A stretch of 6,268 nucleotides of DNA from an uncultured bacterium (GCA_937916345.1 CALFUE010000030.1:1-6268), one strand, 5' to 3'; positions 1-6,045 are shown, counted from the first letter of the stretch. The notes: generated from the letters alone by a model not told the origin. Numbers and translations: made by a program.

Positions 1-1067
1 AGACCCTCGCGCACAAGATATGCCTGTTCATCGGGGTTGCAGTCCTTGTCGTCGAGCGCGTGAACCGTCCCCCAGAAGGGCAGCTCCGGCTCCATGTAAA
101 TGCCTGTGAGATCCGCCGCGGTGAATGCCGCTTCCGGCGGGCAGCATGTATGGAAGCGATAGTGGTTGATGCCCCAGTCTTTCATGGTGTGAAACACATT
201 CAGCCAGGTTTCGACGTCGGTCGGAGCGGCACCGGTGCGCGGGAAAACCAGACCGTCGTGCTTGCCGCGGAGCATGGTCGGTACGCCGTTCACTTCAAAA
301 TGGTCGCCGCAGGCTTTGAAATCGCGCAGACCGAAGCAGACTGCTTCCGCATCATCCAATCTCAGGCAGTAGAGCGCGGGGTCATATTCGCTCCAAAGGC
401 GGACAGAATCGGGCAGGCGGAGTGTGACCGCAAAGCTGCCGTCCGCATCGGCGCGCAGTTCGTCCCGCAGGAGGACAGCGAGGACATCGGTGCTGTCATG
501 TTCCGTCAGTGTGATCTCGGTGAACGCGCAGCTTGTGCCGTGCAGCACGCCGCGGACTGTCACCTCTCTGTTTGCCGCATCGGGATACACCTGCAAATCG
601 GAAATGTAAAAATCTTCGCAGAATCTGAGACTGCACTCCCCCGTCACACCGATCCAGTTGGTCTGGGTGTCGGGAGATGTCATGTGTCCGCCCTTTGACC
701 TGTAATCCATATTTTTTACGGAGATGGTCAGGTCGAAGCGATCCTTTCCCCGGACGAACTCTGTCAGGTTATAGACATGCGGCGCCACGAAGCTGTCATT
801 GCTCCCCACGGGCACATTGTCCACAAAAACCTTTGAGATGCGGGTCCTCTCCAAATTTAAGAAAACCTGCTCGTTCTCTCCCACTTTTTCCAGCTTTATC
901 TTTTTATTGAAAAAAACCTCGCCGGTAAATTCGTAGGGATCAGTCAGCGTCGTGTAATCTGATCTGTCACTTTTCGCGGTACTCCTGCGGTATGACAGCG
1001 TGCCCGGAAGCCGGATCAGATCTCCACTGTCCATCTTCCAGTTTCCCGATATGTCTATTTTTTTCAT
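1..1067 (-). CDS. Glycoside hydrolase family 2 protein, N-terminal part (runs off left edge)
   Basis: About 355 residues are visible and the frame is open to base 1, so the C-terminus and stop lie outside. The order fits GH2: a jelly-roll sugar-binding domain at about residues 45-150 (with a WIGVTGE segment at 138-144), an immunoglobulin-like sandwich at about 155-245, then the start of the TIM barrel with NGVPTMLRG (260-268) and the GH2-type segment NHYRFHTCCPPEAAF (301-315) followed by GIYMEPELPFWG (322-333). The family hydrolyses beta-galactosides, glucuronides, mannosides and related bonds. The acid/base and nucleophile glutamates would lie beyond the window, so substrate cannot be judged. 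There is no signal peptide, so a cytosolic enzyme is inferred. The start ATG (1067-1065) overlaps the Nudix stop as ATGA, with a weak purine-rich GAGAG upstream, which suggests translational coupling. GC content is higher in the distal part. Confidence 0.88.
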   Translation of the reverse strand, partial: MKKIDISGNWKMDSGDLIRLPGTLSYRRSTAKSDRSDYTTLTDPYEFTGEVFFNKKIKLEKVGENEQVFLNLERTRISKVFVDNVPVGSNDSFVAPHVYNLTEFVRGKDRFDLTISVKNMDYRSKGGHMTSPDTQTNWIGVTGECSLRFCEDFYISDLQVYPDAANREVTVRGVLHGTSCAFTEITLTEHDSTDVLAVLLRDELRADADGSFAVTLRLPDSVRLWSEYDPALYCLRLDDAEAVCFGLRDFKACGDHFEVNGVPTMLRGKHDGLVFPRTGAAPTDVETWLNVFHTMKDWGINHYRFHTCCPPEAAFTAADLTGIYMEPELPFWGTVHALDDKDCNPDEQAYLVREG

Positions 1068-1561
1068 GGTCTCTCTTTCTCTAAAAATTTCAAAAACCTG
1101 GTATCTCTCAGCTTCCATTTCGTATCCATGATACGCTCGTTCTCTGCTATGATCACCTCCGGCTTTTCCCAGGCGAGATGATATCCGGCAGCGATCTCAC
1201 TGTCCGTCATTGAAAGGGGTACCTCCTCCCCCGTGACCTCCACACTGTAATAATAGGAGTGGGCTTCGTATTTTTTACCCTTCTCGAAAATATCCTCCCG
1301 AAGTTCCAGGATCTCGCCGATCCCGCGCACAGTCTCAGGCCTTATGATAAGACCGGTCTCCTCCCTGACCTCACGAGCCAGAGCCTGTATCTCGCTCTCA
1401 CCGGGTTCCATGCCGCCTCCCGGCAGCTTGTACTCCCCCGCAGCGCTTCTCTGTGTCGCGATCAGTCCATCCTTTTTGATTACGGCTCTCACAGCCTTCT
1501 TTTGTATGACGGGAAAATCTTCGCCATAATCCTTTTCATCCAGAGTAAATAACAATCTCAT
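1064..1561 (-). CDS. Nudix hydrolase, 165 aa
   Basis: A complete Nudix box GX5EX7REVREETGL occupies residues 49-71, with the metal-binding glutamates of the REVREETG core at 64, 67 and 68. The region before it (LPGGGMEPGE) is the standard loop-helix lead-in. Family members cleave nucleoside diphosphates linked to another group (damaged nucleotides, ADP-ribose, nucleotide sugars, dinucleoside polyphosphates). The box alone does not give the substrate. The length is usual for a single-domain Nudix protein, there is no signal peptide, and the protein should be cytosolic. The ATG at 1561 is preceded by TAGGAG (1569-1574), which overlaps the stop codon of the PHP gene ten bases upstream. The stop overlaps the GH2 start by four bases. 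It is therefore an internal operon gene, probably translationally coupled on both sides. In this setting a sugar-nucleotide or nucleotide clean-up role is possible, but that is inference. Confidence 0.93.
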   Translation of the reverse strand: MRLLFTLDEKDYGEDFPVIQKKAVRAVIKKDGLIATQRSAAGEYKLPGGGMEPGESEIQALAREVREETGLIIRPETVRGIGEILELREDIFEKGKKYEAHSYYYSVEVTGEEVPLSMTDSEIAAGYHLAWEKPEVIIAENERIMDTKWKLRDTRFLKFLEKERP

Positions 1562-1568
1562 AGACAGG

Positions 1569-1574
1569 CTCCTA
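1569..1574 (-). promoter_or_regulatory. Ribosome binding site of the Nudix gene, overlapping the PHP stop codon
   Basis: TAGGAG on the minus strand sits seven bases before the Nudix ATG. Its first three bases are the TAG stop of the upstream PHP gene, so ribosomes finishing that gene end on the next Shine-Dalgarno site. This favours translational coupling. Confidence 0.75.
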
Positions 1575-2387
1575 TAAATCTATAAAAAAACGCTCTCTGT
1601 TTCTGAAAATACAATATCTGTCAAACCCGCAGACCCGCAATATATCGACTCCCGCATCAAAGAAGCAGCCAACATCGCGGCTTTCGTGGGCATCCGAACC
1701 GAGGGTCAGAGTCTCTCCCCCGAGGCTTTTGTATCTCCTGATGATCTCCGGGCAGGGATTTGGAAAGCGCATACCGCGCTTCAGCCCTCCCATGTTCAGC
1801 TCGATCCCCTTTCCCATTGATATAAGCTTTATCAGGACGGGATCGATCACATCGGCATATCTGTCATAGCTGTAAAATTTATCCTTATTCGGTCCGTAGC
1901 GCACGATATAGTCCAGATGACCGTACACATCGAAATCATCGAACACGGAAATATTTTCCAGGATGGACTCGAAATATCTGCGGTAGGCTTCCTCCTCGCT
2001 CCTGCCCTCAAAATACGCTCCTCCGTCATAGGGATCGATGCCGTCTATGAGATGTGAAGAGGCTATGACGAAATCGAAGTCGTTTTCCCTGATGATGGAG
2101 CTGTTCTTATCAGCGAGATGTGTCTGCAGACCCAGCTCTATCCCGGCGCAGACTAAGAAGTCATCCTCCCCGTGTTTGTACGCTTCTTTAATGGCGCCGG
2201 TCTTTGACAGATACCGCGGGATATCAAGAACGAAATCTTCCTCCCCCGGAAAATCCAGATCCATGTGATCCGTAAAACATATTCCGGAGAGGCCTCTGTT
2301 TTTCGCCGCCTCTGTCACACTTTCGACCGAAGCTCTGCAATCCCCCGAAAACAGGGTATGTACATGATAGTCATATAATTTAGTCAT
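1572..2387 (-). CDS. PHP-domain phosphoesterase, histidinol-phosphatase (HisJ-like) family, 271 aa
   Basis: All PHP-domain metal-binding motifs are visible in order: HVHT (H8, H10), FTDH (D40, H41), the glutamate of GIELG (E84), ASSH (H112), GHLDY (H157) and SDAH (D232, H234). The length of 271 residues and the GLSGICFTDHMD context match the HisJ-type histidinol-phosphatases, which dephosphorylate L-histidinol phosphate in histidine biosynthesis using a trinuclear metal site. No other his gene is in the window, so another phosphomonoesterase substrate is possible and I give no symbol. There is no signal peptide; the protein should be cytosolic. The ATG at 2387 lies 17 bases after the stop of the exported PPC-repeat protein. 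I find no Shine-Dalgarno sequence at a usable distance, and HVHT is so near the start that no later start codon would work. Expression probably depends on coupling to the upstream gene. Confidence 0.9.
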   Translation of the reverse strand: MTKLYDYHVHTLFSGDCRASVESVTEAAKNRGLSGICFTDHMDLDFPGEEDFVLDIPRYLSKTGAIKEAYKHGEDDFLVCAGIELGLQTHLADKNSSIIRENDFDFVIASSHLIDGIDPYDGGAYFEGRSEEEAYRRYFESILENISVFDDFDVYGHLDYIVRYGPNKDKFYSYDRYADVIDPVLIKLISMGKGIELNMGGLKRGMRFPNPCPEIIRRYKSLGGETLTLGSDAHESRDVGCFFDAGVDILRVCGFDRYCIFRNRERFFIDL

Positions 2388-2404
2388 AATACAAAGAATT
2401 CGTT

Positions 2405-3664
2405 TTACTTTCTTTTGTCCACGTTCAGCGAATACATCACGCCAAAGCTTACCCCGTAGTCGGCAAACTCTGCCATGCCTCCGGTACTCCTGTGGGAGAC
2501 CTTTATGTAATAGGTGGCATTCTTTTCTGCTATAAATTTTACCGCGGCCGCCTTGTAGATATCGGCAGCCACATTCGCTATTGCCTCGTAACGCGAATTA
2601 TATACGGTCAGCCGATAGGGACATTCCGGCGTCGTACTCAGCCTCATCTCTATCTTTATGGTCTTTGTGGCAGGCGACTGCAGCACATAATAATCTTCGG
2701 TCTTCTCATTCAAAGTGCCGTATATGATCTGCCCCTTCTCCACCTTCTGTGCCTTTGAAAAAGAATTGTTCGGCTCTGTCTCGATATTGTCCAGCTCCGT
2801 CACAGAATAGCTGATATTGTACAGCTTATTGTTGGCGGCTCTCTTGTTCCCCAGACCGATATAGACCGACTGCCCCTTCTTTAAGACATACTGCTGAGTC
2901 AGCTTGCAGGTTTTGTCGGTATTGAGGGTGTAGAGCTTCGTCATTTTGTTGTCATAAGCAGTGTAGACCCATCTGGGATATCCGCTGACCGGCTTGTTTT
3001 GGCTCTCAAAGGTTACAGTCACGCAGGAATTCTTCTCCGCGGTGATCTTGTAATAATCCTCGCTGTAGGTCAGCATTCCGCAGTAGACCGTATCCCCCGT
3101 CAGCTCGTCCGCCCTGTTGATGTCATTGTTTTTTCCGGACTTCACATTCTCGTACTCATAAAAATCCATGGAGATCCTGAACAAAACAGTATATTCAGAG
3201 TAATCAAAATCAGCCTGCGCCGCCGTACCGCTATCGGACGCGGAAGCCTCGCTTTGCGCAGTGTAGTCATTTTCCGTATAATATTCCACGAGAATATAAT
3301 AGTCCGAATTCGCGGTGACGGTCAAAAAAACAGACTCCGTCTTTTGGGTCTGATTAGCATACTTTGCCACACATTCCGCAGACTGATCATAGATATAATA
3401 AGTGGAGGAATCTTTACCCGTATTGTATCTCGTATAGCTGAGCTTTATATAACCGCTTTTTTCGGGCTTGAAATGATAGAACCTCTCCGACAGATACGTG
3501 ACGCTTCCGTCGGTGGAAGAATCGCAGTCGATATCCACGGGCATCTCAACCGAAAGCTCCGATACGGAGGTCGCCATTACCATGTCGATATTTGAAAATG
3601 ACCCGAAAACCAGGAGCGATATCATTACAAAAAGAAGGTTTTTCTTACGAACTCCTATCGTCAT
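2405..3664 (-). CDS. Exported protein with three PPC-like beta-sandwich repeats, 419 aa
   Basis: The N-terminus has a charged start (RKK at 6-8), a hydrophobic core (about 9-24) and a plausible cleavage site near VMA-TS (29-33), i.e. a Sec signal peptide. The mature part reads as three related units at about 55-165, 168-288 and 291-410. Units 2 and 3 carry the clearest resemblance to bacterial pre-peptidase C-terminal (PPC) domains: NNDINRADEL (179-188) and EPNNSFSKAQKV (297-308), each followed by a G-x-L-x(3-4)-EDYY segment (196-205 and 316-326). Unit 1 is more divergent. PPC domains usually accompany secreted peptidases and help binding; no catalytic domain is present here, so a binding or surface role is inferred. 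I see no LPXTG or transmembrane anchor at the C-terminus. I chose the ATG at 3664 because AAAGGCGG (3672-3679) lies seven bases upstream; the in-frame GTG at 3682 has only GAGGG almost touching it. It is first in an operon with the PHP, Nudix and GH2 genes. Confidence 0.8.
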   Translation of the reverse strand: MTIGVRKKNLLFVMISLLVFGSFSNIDMVMATSVSELSVEMPVDIDCDSSTDGSVTYLSERFYHFKPEKSGYIKLSYTRYNTGKDSSTYYIYDQSAECVAKYANQTQKTESVFLTVTANSDYYILVEYYTENDYTAQSEASASDSGTAAQADFDYSEYTVLFRISMDFYEYENVKSGKNNDINRADELTGDTVYCGMLTYSEDYYKITAEKNSCVTVTFESQNKPVSGYPRWVYTAYDNKMTKLYTLNTDKTCKLTQQYVLKKGQSVYIGLGNKRAANNKLYNISYSVTELDNIETEPNNSFSKAQKVEKGQIIYGTLNEKTEDYYVLQSPATKTIKIEMRLSTTPECPYRLTVYNSRYEAIANVAADIYKAAAVKFIAEKNATYYIKVSHRSTGGMAEFADYGVSFGVMYSLNVDKRK

Positions 3665-3671
3665 ACGCCAC

Positions 3672-3679
3672 CCGCCTTT
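3672..3679 (-). promoter_or_regulatory. Ribosome binding site deciding the PPC-repeat protein start
   Basis: AAAGGCGG on the minus strand is seven bases from the ATG at 3664. The alternative in-frame GTG (3682) would have this sequence inside its coding region, so the site argues for the ATG and a 419-residue product. Confidence 0.65.
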
Positions 3680-3706
3680 CACCCTCGAAATTTTGATCTT
3701 TGTCTT

Positions 3707-3720
3707 ATAATTATACCACG
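3707..3720 (-). promoter_or_regulatory. Extended -10 promoter of the four-gene operon
   Basis: Minus strand reads TGG-TATAAT, a perfect -10 hexamer (3710-3715) with the TGn extension. There is no good TTGACA-like -35 at 16-18 bases, as expected for an extended -10 promoter. It lies between the upstream terminator and the PPC-repeat gene. Transcription would start near 3703, giving a leader of about 40 bases. A 5-bp inverted repeat (AGCCT-GTG-AGGCT, 3725-3737) lies just upstream in the -35 region and could be an operator, though it is short. Confidence 0.75.
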
Positions 3721-3751
3721 CCAGAGCCTGTGAGGCTACTTATTTTTCACT

Positions 3752-3780
3752 AAAAAAGAGCGGCTCTTTTCGGGCCGCTC
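3752..3780 (-). terminator. Rho-independent terminator of the beta-helix protein gene
   Basis: On the minus strand, GAGCGGC pairs with GCCGCTC (7 perfect G/C-rich pairs, 9-base loop) and is followed directly by six T. The plus strand has no T-tract after the stem, so it works in the minus direction only. It separates the beta-helix gene from the next promoter about 30 bases on. Confidence 0.9.
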
Positions 3781-3802
3781 AACATACCTGGAATTTTTGT
3801 AA

Positions 3803-3827
3803 GGCCGAAGCACTTGCTGCTGAGGCC
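3803..3827 (-). other. Small symmetric hairpin in the 3' untranslated region of the beta-helix gene
   Basis: Between the stop codon and the terminator, GGCC and AGCA arms pair with TGCT and GGCC arms around a five-base loop. They are separated by a symmetric two-by-two internal mismatch (TC/TC in the minus-strand transcript, GA/GA on the plus strand). No T-tract follows on the minus strand, so it is not itself a terminator. It may only protect the 3' end; the function is unknown and the short arms could be chance. Confidence 0.35.
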
Positions 3828-3845
3828 GTAACAGATACGAATTTT

Positions 3846-5528
3846 TTATTTTACAACCAGTGTGAATTTCAAGGTCTTCTTTTTGTAGTTATCACTGGCC
3901 TTCGCCACTGCCTTGATCGTGTACCTGCCTGCTGAGACCGTGGTCGGTACAGTCAGCTTTCCGGTGGTGGAATTTACCTTTATTCCTGCCTTCTTTGCCG
4001 CTGCGGTAAGCTTGTAAACCACTGTCTGGTCGTTTGCGTTCTGCACCTTTATTGTATAGCTCTTTCCTGCCTTCAAGGTCTTCTTTGAAACCTTGAGAGT
4101 TGCGGCGGAAGCCATCTTTTCAGTTGAAGAGGAAGCTGCCGCGCTCTCATCGGATATCGTTGTATCGCCGCTTGAGCTTGTGCCGCTAAGGGCTGTCCCG
4201 TTTACATAGAGCACATATCCGTTTGAAACTACAGAGGAGGCATCCCCTGAAAATGATGTGATATAGGTATCACCGGTGAGCGTCCAGGTGCTGCCCGAAT
4301 CAATAGTCACATCCACTGTTCCGACAGAGGTCGATACAACAGTCCCCTTGGCGTTTGTGATATCACCACTGACCTTTCCCGTCCAGCTGCTTCCATCGGA
4401 AAGCTTTATGGAGAGACCGGAATCGCTTCCCACCAGAGCGTCACCTTTCAGAGTCTGCGATGAGGCATTCAGTGTCGCCTTGTTATCCGCTCCGCTCCAG
4501 CCATCGTCGCATACGCTGATCAGTACATTCCCGCTGTCGGAATTTGTGATCTTCACACCGGAAAGAGTAATGTTCGCGTTGGTATTTGTCACATGGAACA
4601 CATGACCGTTCTTGCTGATAAGACTTCCCCCCGTCATAGTAAAGTATGACTGACCGGAATCAGCATCTCCCGACATCGACTGATAGATCATTATGGTGTC
4701 ACAGAATGTGGCGTTTCCGTTGGTCTTTGTGTTGTTCGCCGTGAGAACAGAATCCTTTATCGTAATGGAATTCTTTCCCTCTATGCACACACCCTCCGAG
4801 AGATTTGAAGTGAGGGTCGCATTTGATACCGTAATATCAGCCGTTGAATATATGGCGGGTGAGCCGAGACCATTTGAGGTATAAGTACCGCCGTCAACAG
4901 TGACCGTGCCGCCGCCCCTGTCAGTCCTGATGGGAGCCGACGACTGTCCGGAGGTCTCGATCGTCAGATTGGAAGCCTTTGTGATACCGCCGCCGGTTGT
5001 CATGATGCCTCCCGCGTTCGAGCCGGTAGTTGTGATCTTGCTGTCAGATATGACGACCGTTGTGCCGTCTCCTGCCGCGCCGTTTGTTCCGCCGTTACCT
5101 CCGTAGGAGAACACGCCGTTCGCACCGGTGCCCGTGGTCGAGATCCCGGCGCCGGTTATGGTTGTGGTGGATCCGCCCTTTACCATTATTCCGGAATTAA
5201 TGCCGTAGAAATTGCAGGAATCTCCTCCGCTGGAATCACCGGACTTCGTCACTGTCGCGTTCTTTACCGTAACTGCTTCGGATGTGTCTATGAGCAAAGC
5301 ATTTTCATCAGCGGTGGTGGAGGCATACTTCTCATCGCTAAGTGTTGACGCGCTTGATACGGTCGTAGCCCCGCTGTATGTCACAGAGCTGCTGCCCCCT
5401 CCGGGTGTGCCGGTGCCGGAGCTTCCCGGCTTATCCGGGGGCGCGGCGAGCGTCACCGCCGGCGTAAACGCCATCGATGCCGCCAAAACAGATACCAAAA
5501 TTTTTCCGGTGATGTTCTTCTTCTTCAT
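3846..5528 (-). CDS. Large exported Ser/Thr/Gly-rich parallel beta-helix protein with basic C-terminal domain, 560 aa
   Basis: Residues 1 to about 28 are a clear Sec signal peptide (KKKNITGK, then a hydrophobic core, cleavage near TLA-AP). A Pro/Gly/Ser linker (30-48) follows. Residues about 85-335 show repeating short strands separated by Gly/Asn turns, for example ITVSNATLTSN (232-242) and ITIKDSVLTANN (255-266), spaced about 23-30 residues apart, typical of right-handed beta-helix (pectate-lyase-like) secreted proteins. Residues about 360-450 contain SGSTWTLTGDTYI (411-423), a strand-rich continuation seen in large exported proteins of gut anaerobes. A Ser-rich linker (450-475) leads to an Ig-like final domain (477-560) holding 18 of the 19 lysines in the last 90 residues. 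No catalytic motif, LPXTG, SLH domain or transmembrane anchor is seen; a cell-surface adhesin or glycan-binding protein is inferred. Cysteines are at 105, 248, 276 and 340. The ATG at 5528 has a perfect AGGAGG seven bases upstream. The gene appears monocistronic, with its own terminator. Confidence 0.85.
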   Translation of the reverse strand: MKKKNITGKILVSVLAASMAFTPAVTLAAPPDKPGSSGTGTPGGGSSSVTYSGATTVSSASTLSDEKYASTTADENALLIDTSEAVTVKNATVTKSGDSSGGDSCNFYGINSGIMVKGGSTTTITGAGISTTGTGANGVFSYGGNGGTNGAAGDGTTVVISDSKITTTGSNAGGIMTTGGGITKASNLTIETSGQSSAPIRTDRGGGTVTVDGGTYTSNGLGSPAIYSTADITVSNATLTSNLSEGVCIEGKNSITIKDSVLTANNTKTNGNATFCDTIMIYQSMSGDADSGQSYFTMTGGSLISKNGHVFHVTNTNANITLSGVKITNSDSGNVLISVCDDGWSGADNKATLNASSQTLKGDALVGSDSGLSIKLSDGSSWTGKVSGDITNAKGTVVSTSVGTVDVTIDSGSTWTLTGDTYITSFSGDASSVVSNGYVLYVNGTALSGTSSSGDTTISDESAAASSSTEKMASAATLKVSKKTLKAGKSYTIKVQNANDQTVVYKLTAAAKKAGIKVNSTTGKLTVPTTVSAGRYTIKAVAKASDNYKKKTLKFTLVVK

Positions 5529-5535
5529 ATTTTTT

Positions 5536-5541
5536 CCTCCT
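5536..5541 (-). promoter_or_regulatory. Strong ribosome binding site of the beta-helix protein
   Basis: A perfect AGGAGG lies seven bases before the ATG at 5528, the best Shine-Dalgarno site in the window, consistent with high expression. It begins about 23 bases downstream of the two-hairpin element. Confidence 0.85.
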
Positions 5542-5563
5542 ATGCGTTTTCCCTCCGGCGAAG

Positions 5564-5636
5564 AGCGCTAAGAATTTGCAGTGGAAGGTCGCAAAGCGAC
5601 TGCAAATCTGGCGCCAAGTCCGTCGGGAACGGACTT
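5564..5636 (-). repeat. Two-hairpin palindromic element in the leader of the beta-helix gene
   Basis: Hairpin A has 8-bp arms AAGTCCGT (5616-5623) and ACGGACTT (5629-5636) around a five-base loop. Hairpin B has outer arms ATTTGCAG (5574-5581) and CTGCAAAT (5600-5607), with an inner 5-bp hairpin GTCGC (5588-5592) / GCGAC (5596-5600) nested asymmetrically, leaving a bulge of about seven bases. Outside these, GCGC at 5565-5568 can pair with GCGC at 5611-5614, extending hairpin B. No T-tract follows, so it is not a simple terminator. The arrangement fits either a structured 5' leader RNA or a short interspersed palindromic repeat of the genome. I do not recognise it as a named riboswitch. Confidence 0.6.
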
Positions 5637-5648
5637 TAATTGATCGCT

Positions 5649-5654
5649 ATGATA
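5649..5654 (-). promoter_or_regulatory. Possible -10 element of the beta-helix gene
   Basis: The A/T-rich stretch 5641-5700 is the likely site of a promoter between the TSCPD gene and the two-hairpin element. The best -10-like hexamer is TATCAT on the minus strand, but no matching -35 hexamer is found at the usual spacing. It is a weak call; readthrough from the TSCPD gene, which has no clear terminator, is an alternative. Confidence 0.22.
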
Positions 5655-5700
5655 CATATTTCGCAGCAGAACATTTATAAAATGGGGTCGTATCAAATTT

Positions 5701-5961
5701 TTAGTTCATCTGCGAAAGACTCTCCTCTATGGATCTGGCCAGCTGGTCGGCACAGGAAGTACCGCGGCCCCTACAGTCGTTGCCCCGAAGGAGCTCTGCC
5801 GCGCGGCGGGCATCGGTTCCTTCCAGGAGTCTTCCTATGGCCTTTAAGTTGCCGTTGCAGCCCGCCTCAAATTTCAGATTATAGATCCTGCCCTCTTCGT
5901 CCAGATCGTAATCAATCGCCCGGGCACAGACCATTTCAGGTTTATAAGTCACATGTCTCAT
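5701..5961 (-). CDS. Four-cysteine TSCPD-domain protein (TIGR03905-like), 86 aa
   Basis: The protein has the family pattern of four conserved cysteines: C12 (EMVCAR), C35 (AGCNGN), C63 (GNDCRGRG) and C70 in the TSCADQLA motif that corresponds to the TSCPD signature. The family is small, found widely in Clostridia, and has no established function; a related domain occurs at the C-terminus of some ribonucleotide reductases. The cysteines suggest metal or redox binding, which is inference. I chose the ATG at 5961, with AAAGGTG (5971-5977) nine bases upstream. The reading frame continues upstream to a TTG at 6063, but that codon falls in the loop of the etfA terminator and the extra 34 residues do not resemble the family. 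At 86 residues the short form matches the usual length of about 80. It lies downstream of etfA beyond a terminator, and no clear terminator follows its own stop. Confidence 0.88.
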   Translation of the reverse strand: MRHVTYKPEMVCARAIDYDLDEEGRIYNLKFEAGCNGNLKAIGRLLEGTDARRAAELLRGNDCRGRGTSCADQLARSIEESLSQMN

Positions 5962-5970
5962 AAGCGTTTT

Positions 5971-5977
5971 CACCTTT
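5971..5977 (-). promoter_or_regulatory. Ribosome binding site deciding the TSCPD protein start
   Basis: AAAGGTG on the minus strand is nine bases from the ATG at 5961. It supports the 86-residue product over a longer frame that begins at a TTG inside a terminator loop. Confidence 0.6.
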
Positions 5978-6016
5978 ATGTCAATGATATTCGCAATCCG
6001 CTTCGCTACTTGCTCA

Positions 6017-6045
6017 TATAAAAGCGGCGCTTCGTGCCTTTTATA
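6017..6045. repeat. 8-bp inverted repeat in the TSCPD gene leader
   Basis: TATAAAAG (6017-6024) and CTTTTATA (6038-6045) form a perfect inverted repeat with a 13-base spacer, immediately beside the T-tract of the etfA terminator and about 55 bases before the TSCPD start. It could be a protein-binding operator or a second hairpin. The A/T-rich arms make chance occurrence possible. I see no convincing -35/-10 pair in this gap. Confidence 0.4.

Noticed and set aside
60..698. Plus-strand open frame of 212 codons
   Set aside because: It is antisense to the GH2 gene, whose protein has clear family motifs. The open frame follows from the high GC content there and its product resembles nothing I know.
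2999..3595. Plus-strand open frame of 198 codons
   Set aside because: It is antisense to the PPC-repeat protein, which has a signal peptide, promoter and ribosome binding site.
3665..3682. GTG start giving a PPC-repeat protein six residues longer
   Set aside because: Its only Shine-Dalgarno-like bases almost touch the GTG, whereas the ATG at 3664 has AAAGGCGG at ideal spacing and gives a more typical signal peptide.
5551..5636. Cyclic-di-GMP (GEMM) riboswitch in the leader of the beta-helix gene
   Set aside because: The leader is structured, but the conserved GEMM core segments and tetraloop arrangement are not seen.
5616..5640. Hairpin AAGTCCGT/ACGGACTT as a terminator of the TSCPD gene
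   Set aside because: On the minus strand it is followed by GGCGCC rather than a T-tract.
5979..5984. TTGACA hexamer on the minus strand as a -35 for the TSCPD gene
   Set aside because: A -10 at normal spacing would fall on the start codon itself, and no suitable hexamer is there.
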